Assembly (NCBI GenBank): GCA_019448385.1
Contig: JAGTXO010000043.1
Coordinates: forward strand, 42,501-106,500
Direction: 5' to 3'
Length of the DNA stretch: 64,000 nt
Origin: Diacronema lutheri
Lineage: Eukaryota > Haptophyta > Pavlovophyceae > Pavlovales > Pavlovaceae
In this document: piece by piece, positions 28,510 through 39,073 of the stretch
Position numbering within the stretch: position 1 is the stretch's first letter
How the letters are laid out: each line of letters begins with the position of its first letter
Translations under genes and position numbers: made by a program
The notes under the pieces: model-generated
Databases searched by the model: none
Seen by the model: only the letters and a program-made list of their open reading frames with translations
Told to the model about the DNA's origin: nothing

Positions 28510-28634
28510 CTCTGGGGGACTCAGAGGACGCAGCTTATTACCCATACGGGTAGGCGAAAAAGACATACTAATTCTGTTACTGGGCGCACCTCGGCGTGCT
28601 CTCCAGCAGGGGCGCCGGGGCGGCGCGCGGGGCA

Positions 28635-30086
28635 ATGCAGCAGTTCGGCCTGAGCAAGGTGAAGAATCGCACGCTGCCGTACATCTCGCAGGAACGCGAG
28701 AGGCAGTGGGTCGCGCACTGCAAGGACATGCACAAGCGCAATCTCAAGCGCGTCAAGCCAGCGATCGACAACAAGTGGGGCGGTAAGAAGAACGGCGTGA
28801 CGGACCCAAAGATGCCGACGTACACGCACCTTTCGAGCAACGCGGCGCGCGTGCGCCGTGATGACGGTGCGAACCTTGCCTGCGCCGTGCTGCGCCGACC
28901 ACTCTGCAACCCTGGGGTTCCGCGCTGCACCCCGGCTGCGGGGCGCGGGCGGGGGGACGCCACGTGAGCGGGCGCGCGTCGTGCATACCGCGCGGCCGGG
29001 CGCTGAGGTGCGGCAGCGCGTCCCGCATCGCTCGCCGGCACGCAGAGCGCTGGCGCGAGGTTGAGAAGGAGAACCAGCACCTCCTCTCCAAGATGGCGCG
29101 CATCATGCGCACCGTCCCGTTCGACGAATCGCGCGAGTTCTTGCCGGGCATTCGGCTCAACCCGGGCAACGAGCCGCGCATGGACACGCAGATCGCAAAC
29201 GTGACATACTCGCGCGGCGCGGCGTCGTACACGGTGAAGCGCAACCAGGCGATTGTGAGCAGGCTCCAACGCGACCAGCACCTCAAGAAGATCTCCGAGC
29301 AGAACCTGGTGCGCAAAGCGCCGCCGTGCCGCACGCGCCGGGCGCTCGCGCGCCGCCGTCCGGCGCGCGCGCGCTGCTCGCGCGCGCGCACGCGCGCCGA
29401 GCGGAGGCGCAGCCGACGGCATGCGCGCCGACGGCGTGCGCTTCGCGTGTGCCCGTCGCCGTGCGCCGCTCTTCCCGCGCCGCCCGACACCGCCGCTGCT
29501 GCCTGGCGGCTGACCCCGCCTGCGCGCATGCGTGTGCCCGATCCCGTGCCCCTGCCCTGCTTAGGCGCTCGCCCGGCGGCTGCAGGCGACGGAGCCCGCG
29601 TACCCGGTGGACAAGTTCGAGGAGGAGCGGCGCGAGACCGAGCAGCTGCTCCGCTCCATCTGCCACTATCCGTACAAGTCGGGCAGCTGGTCGAAGGAGG
29701 GGAGGCTCAAGGCGAGGCTGCTCGAGCACAAGGGCGCGCACGACGGCAGCGCGGGCAGCGAGCCGGACGGCACGCCCGCGGCCGCGCGCTCGCGCGGCGG
29801 CAGGCTCGTGCAGACCGCGCCCGCGTCGCTGCAGATGCACCCCGACGAGGCCGGGCTGCTCACGTTTGAAATCGTCGCGTCCACGTATGAGCTGCCTGCG
29901 GGCGAGTACGAGATTCCGCTCTCGGGCAGCCTGCCCCTCACTGTCGATGCGGGCGGCAAGTCGATCCTCTCGCTCTCGACGGCGCCCGCCGCGAGCATCG
30001 CGGGCCCGGGCGGGGTCACGATCAAGCCGCCCGGGAAAGGCGTGGCGGGAAGCAGGGGCCGGCCTCCGCACGCTGGCCGCCGCTGA
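28635..30086 (+). CDS. CFAP97 / hemingway-family protein (cilium- and flagellum-associated)
   Basis: Exons 28635-28866, 29046-29308 and 29565-30086 give 338 residues. The CFAP97 domain spans residues about 15-150: HCKDMHKRNLKRVKPAIDN, TYTHLSSNAARVRRDDERWR, VEKENQHLLSKMARIMRT, then KRNQAIVSRLQRDQHLKKIS and LARRLQATEPAYPV after the second intron. Splicing at GTGCGA/GCAG and GTGCGC/TTAG restores these blocks exactly. Members are needed for axoneme assembly or motility in animals, so this gene suggests the organism makes flagella. The C-terminal 130 residues form a predicted beta-rich region (LLTFEIVASTYELPAGEYEI) not typical of the short CFAP97D proteins. Convergent with SIN3; stops are 65 bp apart. 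Confidence 0.85.
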
Positions 30087-30151
30087 CTCGTGAGGACGTG
30101 CGGGCGGCCAGGCATCGTCAGATTGGCCCTGTCGTCCGTTGAGCTCGCGAC

Positions 30152-32122
30152 TCACATCAGCACTTCACACGCCCGTCGACGAGATTTGCGCGCGCGGCCT
30201 CGGCCCGCGGCCTGGTCGCGCGCGCGCCGCGCCGCGCCGAGCGTCGCGCAGCCGGAGGCGCGGTTCGACCGCCCATCCGCCTCTGTCCGTTTTTCACGCG
30301 CCTCTGCTCTCAGACCGCCTGCTCCGCGCGCGCGGCGAGCGCGCGGGGCGAGGGGCGCGAGCGTGGACGCGCGAGTGAGCCGTGTCCGGACGTGTCCGGG
30401 CCCCGCCCCGCGCGTGGACACGGGACATGGCGGTGCACGCACCTTGCTCGCCGCTCTGTACGCGCCACTCAGCGAGATGGCCGGCCGCTGCACAAAGGGG
30501 CCCGCGCGCTCGACAAGCGGCGCCGCGCCGCGCGCCGCGCCCGCGCCTGCTGCGCCCGCCCTGCCGGCGGAGGCGGCAGCGACGCGCAGCCGCTTCGCCG
30601 CGGGCATGCGCGCGGCCTCGGGCCCCCTGAGCGCTCGCCGCCCGTTGCCGGCGGCGGTGGTGGCGGTGGCGATGGCGGCCGTGCGCTTGGGCGCGCGGCG
30701 TGCGAGCAGCGTGTCCTCCCCGCCCGCCATGAAGCGAATCACGCCTCGCACCAGGTCAAAGCGCGCCTCGATGCCGTGCGTGCTGAGCGCGAGCAGCGCC
30801 TCCGCGCCAGCGCCACCCGCCGCGCCATCCGCGGCCGCCGCCGCACGGCGCGTGGCGGCGGCGCGCGGCGCGGCGGAACGTTGCAAGAAGACGGGCGCGG
30901 GCGCGCGCGTGCCGTCTGCGCGCGGCGCTTGGGCCACCAGCCGATTGACGCCAAGCGGCGGCGGCGGCGTGGCGGTGAATTCGCAAACGCGAGCTGCCCA
31001 GCTCGCGACGGCCGTTTCATCGTCAGCCTCGGCAGCTTCGTCCTCCATCTTGGCGCCGAGGGCGCTCGCCGTCTCGCCGTCGGTGTCGTCGGCGGGCGGC
31101 GGGCGCAGCGTCATGCGCAGCGTGCCGCCCGTGCCCTCGTACCTGCGGAGATTCGTCACACAAGGAAGAAGAGGGGGGAAAGGAGGAGGGGAAGGGGCGG
31201 GAAAGGAAGAAGAGGGGGAAAAGGAGGAGGGGAAGGGGCGGGAAAGGAAGAAGAGGGGGGAAAGGAGGAGGGGAAGGGGCGGGAAAGGAAGAAGAGGGGG
31301 AAAAGGAGGAGGGGAAGGGGCGGGAAAGGAAGAAGAGGGGGAAAAGGAGGAGGGGAAGGGGCGGGAAAGGAAGAAGAGGGGGAAAAGGAGGAGGGGAATG
31401 GGCGGGAAAGGAAGAAGAGGGGGAAAAGGAGGAGGGGAAGGGGCGGGAAAGGAAGAAGAGGGGAAAAGGAGGAGGGGAAGGGGCGGGAAAGGGGCAGGCG
31501 CGTCAGCGCGTGGGACGCGCGCGGTGGCACATGGCGGGGGCGGTGGCGAGGTGACGCGACGGCGCGAGGCGCGCACGCTTGCTCGATGACGAAACAGTCA
31601 TCCTCGTCGAGCAGCGCGCGTGCATTCGCCTCGTAGCACAGCTCGTTGCAGCTGCCGCTCCGCACGCGGCTGGCAAAGGAAGGAAGGAAGGAAGGAAGGG
31701 TGGGCGGGTGGGTACGGGAGGGAAGGGGGAAGGGGAAGGGAGAAGAGGGAAGAGGGAAGAGAAGAGGGAAGAGGGAAAAGGGAAAAGGGGGGGGGGGTAG
31801 GGCGCGCGATGAGGCGGCGCCGCACGCGGCGCCACACGCGGCGCGAGCAGGCGCGCAGGCGCGCGGCGCTCAGGCAGAGGGCGAGCAGCAGCTGGCCTGC
31901 CCCGCGCAGAGCAGCGCGCCGTGCGGTCGTGCGGCGCGCGGCCGCATGCCAGCGGGCGACGGCGCGGGGCGCGGCGCGGCGCACGTCCGCTCGTAGGCAA
32001 AGAGCGACACGAGAGGGTCGACGTCGGTCGAGTCGGCATCGAGGAGGGCGTGAAGCTGTTTGCCCATCTGCACGAGCAGCTTGTGCAGTGTAAAGAGAAT
32101 GTATGACGAGGTGCCTACACAG

Positions 32123-32153
<31 letters not shown>

Positions 32154-34924
32154 TGGGTCAAGTTCGAGGCAGGCAACGCAGAGGGGCAGGCGAAACGCAG
32201 CTGCGGGGAGAGGCAAGACCCGCGACGGAGCCGGGGGGAAGGCAACGCAGAGGGGAAGGCAACGCAGAGGGGAAGGCAACGCAGAGGGGAAGGCAAGACC
32301 CGCGACGGAGCCGGGCGAGGAGCGCGCGCCGCCCATCGCCCGCGCCGTGCACGCAGCCCCCCCCCCCCCCCCCCCCTCCCCCCCGCCCCCCCCCCCCCCC
32401 CCCTTCCCCCGCAACTGCCGCGCGCACCCAGCTCGCGTCGGAGTGTGTCCTCGTAGATGGCAGGGTCGAGCCGCCCCTCGACCGCGAGCTGCAGCGCGTG
32501 CAAGAAGATGCCGAAGGCGCCCGGCGCGAGCGCCGCGGCCGCGACGGGGTCCACCTCCGTCACGGCCGCCTTCTCCTTGTCGCCGTTCGCAGCTGCGCCC
32601 GCCGTCGCCGGCTCAGCGCTCGTCGGCGTGGGCGCGCGCGCCGCGGCGGCGGCGGGCGCGGCGGGCGCGGCGGCGGCGACGGCGGCGGCGGCGGCGTCGC
32701 CGGCTGCTGCGGCGGCGGCTGCGCTGCCGCCGGCCTTGCGCTTGCGCGCCTCCTTGGCCGCATCGGCAAGGTCTGCCATTTGGCGCGCAAAGGCGACCCG
32801 CTCGGAGAGCAGGTGGTAGAGGCGTGCGAAGATGTAGTGACGTGAGCTGCCGAGGAAGAGAACGGATGACGCCTGCGCGAGAGAGGGGAGAAGTTGGGAG
32901 GGAAGGGGGAGATTGCGGTGCGCCACGCGGCTCAAAGCTGCGGCGCGCAGAGCCGCGCAGCGCATGGCGCAGTGGTGCAGTGCGGGGTGGAATGCACCGT
33001 GGGGCTGTGCGGTGTACGGTGCGATGCATGGCGCAGTGGTGCAGTGCGGGGTGGAATGCACCGTGGGGCTGTGCGGTGTACGGTGCGATGCATGGCGCAG
33101 TGGTGCAGTGCGGGGTGGAATGCACCGTGGGGCTGTGCGGTGTACGGTGCGGTGCATGGCGCAGTGGTGCAGTGCGGGGTGGAATGCACCGTGGGGCTGT
33201 GCGGTGTACGGTGCGATGCATGGCGCAGTGGTGCAGTGCGGGGTGGAATGCACCGTGGGGCTGTGCGGTGTACGGTGCGATGCATGGCGCAGTGGTGCAG
33301 TGCGGGGTGGAATGCACCGTGGGGCTGTGCGGTGTACGGTGCGATGCATGGCGCAGTGGTGCAGTGCGGGGTGGAATGCACCGTGGGGCTGTGCGGTGTA
33401 CGGTGCGATGCATGGCGCAGTGGTGCAGTGCGGGGTGGAATGCACCGTGGGGCTGTGCGGTGTACGGTGCGATGCATGGCGCAGTGGTGCAGTGCGGGGT
33501 GGAATGCACCGTGGGGCTGTGCGGTGTACGGTGCGGTGCATGGCGCAGTGGTGCAGTGCGGGGTGGAATGCACCGTGGGGCTGTGCGGTGTACGGTGCGA
33601 TGCATGGCGCAGTGGTGCAGTGCGGGGTGGAATGCACCGTGGGGCTGTGCGGTGTACGGTGCGATGCATGGCGCAGTGGTGCAGTGCGGGGTGGAATGCA
33701 CCGTGGGGCTGTGCGGTGTACGGTGCGATGCATGGCGCAGTGGTGCAGTGCGGGGTGGAATGCACCGTGGGGCTGTGCGGTGTACGGTGCGATGCATGGC
33801 GCAGTGGTGCAGTGCGGGGTGGAATGCACCGTGGGGCTGTGCGGTGTACGGTGCGATGCATGGCGCAGTGGTGCAGTGCGGGGTGGAATGCACCGTGGGG
33901 CTGTGCGGTGTACGGTGCGGTGCATGGCGCAGTGGTGCAGTGCGGGGTGGAATGCACCGTGGGGCTGTGCGGTGTACGGTGCGATGCATGGCGCAGTGGT
34001 GCAGTGCGGGGTGGAATGCACCGTGGGGCTGTGCGGTGTACGGTGCGATGCATGGCGCAGTGGTGCAGTGCGGGGTGGAATGCACCGTGGGGCTGTGCGG
34101 TGTACGGTGCGATGCATGGCGCAGTGGTGCAGTGCGGGGTGGAATGCACCGTGGGGCTGTGCGGTGTACGGTGCGATGCATGGCGCAGTGGTGCAGTGCG
34201 GGGTGGAATGCACCGTGGGGCTGTGCGGTGTACGGTGCGATGCATGGCGCCATGCGCTTGCCTTGGGGGCACTCATCGACGGCAGGTTGAAACTGTCGAC
34301 CAGCATGGCGCCCTCGCCCTTGCCGCCCCCGGGCAGCGGCAGCGAGACGTACTGCGGCTTGAGCGTCTGCAGCGGCTTGGTGCGCGGCGCGCTGTCGACC
34401 GCCATGCCGCCCGCCATGCCGGCCGCCATGCCGCCCGAGCGGCCCGCCGCGTCGCCCGCGCCGTCGACGGGCGCGCCGCCGGGGAGGAGGGGCGCGGGCT
34501 CGCCTTTGTCGAAGGTGAGAGCGCCGCCGCCCTGCGTGAAGAGCGGGCGTACGAGCTTGTCCCACAGCAGCGCGAGCCGCTCCTCGAGCTCGTTGGCCTG
34601 CGCGGCAGGGAATTATATATTGGGTAAGGGGGGGAGGGGGGTGGGGGGGGGGGGGCAGGGGATCATATATTGGGTAAGGGGGGGAGGGGGGTGGGGGGAA
34701 GCAGCCGCGGCAGCGCTGACGGGCATCGAGAACTGCGCCTTGCACGCGCAGAGCGCGAGGCGCAAGCACTGCGTGTGCAGCCGTTGCGTGCGCTGAACGT
34801 GCGAGTCGAGGAGGATGGTGCCGTCACGCGCGTTCCCTATCGTCGCGGCCATCAGCACGACGGATGCCAGGTCGGTGCCGTCGCCTGGCGCAGCGTGGCG
34901 TGACATGGATGGGCGGGAAGGGAA

Positions 34925-34962
<38 letters not shown>

Positions 34963-35527
34963 CGTCAAGGCAGGCCGCGCGCGCCTCGCTGGCTGCGGGA
35001 GCTTCGCACGCGACCCGCAGCCGGGGGGGGGGGGGGGGGGGGGGGTTGGGGGCGGGGGGGCGTCGGGTGGGCGGGTGAATGCAAAGAGGCGGGGAGCGGC
35101 CACGGCGATGGCGCGCACCCTTGCCCGCCTTAATCACCGCCTCGGCCGCCTCGCGCGCGGCGGCCTCCGCCTCCGTGCTCATCTCGCGCGCCATGGCCGC
35201 CCCGCCCTGCCCGTCGCCGTCGCCTGCGCCGCGCAACTCCATCGTGAGCTGCTTGCCGGAGAGGTGGCGCTTGTCCGCGTGCTTGAAGAAGAAGGAGCGG
35301 TGGTCGAGCGCGCGCGCCTGGTTCTTGTCGTAGATCTCGACCCATGTGCGCGCAAGGCCAGGCATCACGTCGTCCCACTCGCGCACCTGCACACACGGGT
35401 TTTGGGTGGGGGTTTTGGAAGGGGGGGGGGGGGGGAAGTTGGGTTGGGATTGGGCGGGTGGCGGGTGGGCGGGAAAAGGCGCGAGTGGCCGCGCGGCGTG
35501 GCGGCGGCGTGGCGGCGGCGTGCAACA

Positions 35528-35559
<32 letters not shown>

Positions 35560-38545
35560 CGTTTGCGCCGCGCGCGCCTTTGCCTCGAGCCTGCGCAGAA
35601 GCAGCGGCGCGGCGACGGCGGGCAGCTTGGCAAGCAGCTCGTGCAGCTCCTTGGTCTGAGGCCCATACAGCTTGCGCACCGCGCGCATGAAGAGACACGG
35701 CATCGGAGGCAAGCGAAAGGCGCGACGCTCCGCCTCCGTCGCCGCCGCGCCGAGCTGCGCGCAGTGCGGCTGCAGCCACGCGACGGCGCGCCGCGCGAGG
35801 TGCAGCGTTGTGTCCAGCTCGTGCCGCTCGTCCTGCGTGCATCGAGGGGAGGGGGGGGGGGGGGGGGGCGGCAGTCCGGATGGGGAAGGGGGGGGGGCAG
35901 TCCGGATGGGGGGGCAGGGGGGTCAGGTGGAGGGGCCGCGGTACGATGCACTCACGCGGCGCGCTGCCAGCCGCGAGGGGAGAAGAGGGGCGACACGACG
36001 GCTTTTGCGCGGCATCGGGCGCGGCATCGGCGCACCTCCGCACGAAAGATCGCCTCCTCATGCTGATTGCGCCGCATCGCCTTGAACGGGTTGTCCTCCG
36101 CGCCCGTAGGCGTCGAGACGAAGCTATCGTTGAGCACGGACGCCTCGAGGGGCGAGCGGTACGTAAAGGTGACGCCGCCCGGCCGCCAGTCGGGCGGGCA
36201 CTTGAGGTAGGACGCGCCGTACTGCACCCACTTGGAGGTGTCGCCTCGGAATGCAGCGCGCTCCTGCGTGAAGGCGTTGCGCGCGGCGGCGGACGGCGGC
36301 TCCTGCACGCTGCGGCTGCGCCCAAGGAGGACGCACATCTTTGCGTGCAGGTCTGCACCGGGCGTGCCAAAAAGGTTGATTGTGAGCTCGATCAGCTCGT
36401 CGGCATCGAGCACGTGCAAAATGTACAGCTCGAGGCATTTTGCGAGCTCCTGATAGCTTTGCGCGCGCAGCCGGCCCTTGCACTGCGTGAAGAGCTCGGC
36501 GCCGCCCGCGAGCGGCCGGTGCGCGCGCTCGCCCGGCCGCAGCCCGAGGATCCCGCCCACGCCCATGCCCCATGGGTCGCTCGCACCGCCCGCGCCGCCC
36601 GCGCCGCCGCGCCGCGCGCCGGCGCCCGCGCCGAGCTTGCGCTTGTGCGAGGGGGGCGCGCCTCCGGACGCGAGCACGTTCGTGCCGAGGGGTCCAAGCG
36701 CTGAGCAGCCACACGGACCGCCCGCGCAGCCAGCCGGACCGCCCGCCAACATGGAGCCGTACGGGCCGCCGCCCATAGCGCCGCGCACGGCGCCGCGGTG
36801 CGCGCCCGCCGGACCGCCGCCGTACCCGCCCGCGCCCACCATCCCCGGACCAATGCGGCCGTAACCGTCCTTCGCCCCGCCAAACTGGCCGCAGCCCGCG
36901 CAGCCCGCGCCCACGCAGCCCGCGCCCGGCTGCAGCTTGACGTGGTGCTGCGGCGGAGGCGAGCCGTCGGGCAGGAACTGCGCAAACTCGGAGAGCAGGT
37001 CGGCGTGGTGGCGAAAGAGGATCGACACTTGCTCGTACACGTCCTTGATCGCGCTGGACACACGCCGCACGCACGGCAGGCGTGCGCGGCGCGGGCGCGC
37101 GCAGCTTGAGCGGCGCGCGCGCACCGACGCCGCCGCCGCAGAGCGCGGGCGAGCGCTGTGCAACGACGCGCCTCGTCGCACAGCGGCCGCGCGTCACGCG
37201 ACCGCGCCCGCCGCGTGACGCGCCAGTCCCGCCGCCCGCCGCCCGCCGCCCGCCGCCTGTGCCCTGTGCGCGCGCGCGCGCGCACGCCGCGCACCGCTGC
37301 TCCTTCTGGTAGGTGTGCAAGATGTCGAGGAACTGCTTGTACGTCTCGGGCTGCTTGGAGAAGCGTAGCTTGATCTTGGTCACGTAGTTGATCGCCTGGT
37401 CGAACTCGATCTGCTTCTTGGCCGGCGCGCCGAATGCGTTGGCGCCGGCGGCGCCGCACGGGCCGCCGCCGCAGCCGCCGCCGCCACCCGGCCCGCCGCG
37501 CGCCATCGCACCACCCATTGTGCCGCACCCACCCATCGCGCCGCCGCCGCCGCCGCCGCCGTACGCGCCGCCGCCGCCGCCCGCGTGCGCCATCCCACCG
37601 CCGCCGCACTCGAGCATCCCGCCCGCGCCGCCCGTGCCGCCCGCGCCCGCCCACTGGGCGGGCCCGCCAGCAGCCGCGTAGTGCAGCGGCACGCCCCCGC
37701 TCCCTTGGCCTGCGACGTACGCGTGCGGCGGTCCGGCGGGCTGTCCGGGCGCGCTGGGCTGCGGCGTGTGCTGCACGTACATCTCGTTGTTGACAAAGTC
37801 GATGTTGTACCCCGGCGGGAGGAAGGTGTTGAAGCCAAGGATGAGTTCGCGCGAGCCGTGGAAGAGGTGCGAGACGCGCTCGATCACGCCCGGCGTATCA
37901 ATCGTGTGCGCCTTGAACTCCTTCATGATGTCGAGGAACTGGTTGTACACGTGCGGCTGCGACTCAAACTTGGTCTTGACCAGGTCGAGGTAGAGCAGCG
38001 CGTCCTCCACGCGCAGCTGCTTGCCGCCCGGCGGCGCGCCGCCGCCGGCGGGCGCGGGCGGCGCCGCGGGCGGCGGCGGCGGCGGCGGCAGCTGCCCTCC
38101 GCACGCGCCGGGCGCGAGCGCGCCGGCTGGCGGCGGCGCGCCGCCGCACGCGCCGCCGCTACAGCCCGCGCCACCCGCGCCGCCACCCGCGCCGCAGCCC
38201 GCGCCCACTGCGCCGTCCGCGCGGCCGCCCGCGCACGGAGGCGGCGGCTGCTGCGGCGCATAGGGCGTGGACGGGGGCAGTCGGCCGTCGGGTGCACCGC
38301 CGTGCGGTCCGGGCGCGCCGTCGGCGGGCGTCGGATGGTACGGCACGGGCGCGACCATGCGCGCCGAGCTGCCGCCCGCCGGGAGCACGCCGTGCACCTC
38401 GCCCGTGTGTTTGAGCTCGTCGTGCACGTATTCGCCGCCGGATGCGCCGCGCGCCCCGGCCAGCACGCCGCCGTCGCCGGTCGGCGGCGGCGCCATCACG
38501 ACATCCGTGTCGCACGCCGTCGGCATCACGCTCGCCGCGCCGAGC

Positions 38546-38585
<40 letters not shown>

Positions 38586-38949
38586 ACGCCGGCGCATACT
38601 CCACGCGCGCAGGCGGCGCGCAAGCGCCGGCGGCCGGCGCGAGCGCGCTGTCGCGCGCGCCAAAGGCCGCGGGTGCGGGCGGCGCGCCGGCGCCGAACTC
38701 TCTCTTTACAATGCCCGCGCTTGCCTCGCCGCCGCCCGCCGCGCCGCCACGCGCGACCTCGTCGGGCGCGCCGCGCCAGCACGGCACCCCGCCAGTTGAT
38801 GCCGCCTCGCGCGTCTCGCCTGCGGGCTGGTGATGCGGTCCGACGGCGGCTGGCGTGGCGGTGTGCGCGTCGCCATGCCCGTACGGCTCGGCCAGCTCGC
38901 CCTTCACGCCGCGCGGCTCGGGAGCGCTCGCCGGGGCTCCCTCAAGCAT
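30152..38949 (-). CDS. SIN3: SIN3 transcriptional co-repressor scaffold
   Basis: Ten exons: 38949-37295, 37053-36036, 35832-35578, 35386-35119, 34884-34721, 34597-34262, 32872-32428, 32114-31985, 31669-31577, 31142-30152; 1784 residues. PAH1 (about 308-375: VEDALLYLDLVKTKFESQP), PAH2 (about 512-582, split by intron 1: FLDILHTYQKEQRAIKDVYE) and a PAH3-like helix set (about 735-785) precede the HDAC-interaction domain (YGASYLKCPPDW, NQHEEAIFRAEDERHELD, KLYGPQ). WVEIYDKNQARALDHRSFFFK, LEERLALLWDKLVRPLF and the Sin3 C-terminal domain (YHLLSERVAFARQM, YEDTLRRELGTSSYILFTLHKLL) follow. Sin3 bridges DNA-binding factors and HDACs in the nucleus. Introns 3 and 6 are GC-AG; most others have GTGCGC donors. 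The introns hold large pyrimidine-rich or 64-bp repeats. Intron 6 could be retained without a frame change. Confidence 0.95.
31161..31497 (-). repeat. About 41-bp purine/pyrimidine minisatellite, SIN3 intron 9
   Basis: Eight imperfect copies of a 40-42 bp unit fill the intron 31143-31576. The plus strand is pure G/A with one C per unit, so the SIN3 transcript reads CCTTTCCCGCCCC-type pyrimidine repeats leading to the 3' splice site. Confidence 0.9.
32122..32403 (-). repeat. Opposed G and C tracts and 16-bp repeats, SIN3 intron 7
   Basis: In the sense of SIN3, intron 7 (32115-32427) begins with a G tract of roughly 45 nt (32357-32403, few interruptions). It ends with 26 consecutive C (32122-32147) immediately before TGTGTAG. 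Between them are four copies of a GGCAACGCAGAGGGGAA-type unit near 32170-32300. The tracts are complementary. Confidence 0.9.
32964..34250 (-). repeat. 64-bp satellite, 20 copies, SIN3 intron 6
   Basis: Exactly 20 full units of 64 bp run from 32964 to 34243, followed by the first bases of another. Units are nearly identical. Position 61 is A in most but G in units 3, 9 and 15, that is every 384 bp. No stop codon occurs in the SIN3 reading frame or in several other frames. The array fills nearly all of the 1389-bp intron 32873-34261. Confidence 0.95.
34611..34700 (-). repeat. Tandem C-rich duplication, SIN3 intron 5
   Basis: Two copies about 50 bp apart of a unit containing TATATTGGGTAAGG and a G tract (C tract in the transcript) make up most of intron 5 (34598-34720). 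Confidence 0.85.
34925..35046 (-). repeat. Long G homopolymers (C in transcript), SIN3 intron 4
   Basis: Runs of about 38 G (from 34925) and about 22 G (35024-35046) on the plus strand lie inside intron 4 (34885-35118). They give long C tracts upstream of the 3' splice site in the transcript. Confidence 0.85.
35418..35555 (-). repeat. G run and GT microsatellite, SIN3 intron 3
   Basis: A run of about 17 G (35418-35434) and a GT dinucleotide run (about 35528-35552) lie in intron 3 (35387-35577). A further G-rich block at 35848-35900 occupies intron 2. Confidence 0.85.
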
Positions 38950-39073
38950 CTGCTGCACGCTGCTCGGTTGTCTCGCTCCCTCGGTCGCGGCTGATCAAGT
39001 CTCCAGCTGCAAGATGTCTGTCTCACAACCTTTTGAGAGCGGTCCTCGAGTTTTCGAGTTTCGTCGCGTGGCA
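38950..39073. promoter_or_regulatory. Divergent promoter region of SIN3 and IPK
   Basis: 124 bp between the ATG codons, locally AT-richer near 39020-39062 with two TCGAGTTT-type repeats. Shared promoter function is inferred. Confidence 0.5.

Noticed and set aside
28538-28555. TACCC-ATAC-GGGTA inverted repeat upstream of the CFAP97-like gene as an operator
   Set aside because: Five-base arms occur often by chance; a similar sequence at 8567 is only loosely related.
32964-34250. CRISPR-like appearance of the 64-bp array
   Set aside because: Units are contiguous with no unique spacers, and the locus is a eukaryotic intron.
32913-34796. Very long open frames on both strands across the 64-bp array (plus-strand frames of about 580-650 residues)
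   Set aside because: They arise because the repeat unit lacks stops in several frames; they cover a repeat and antisense SIN3 exons and have no domain.
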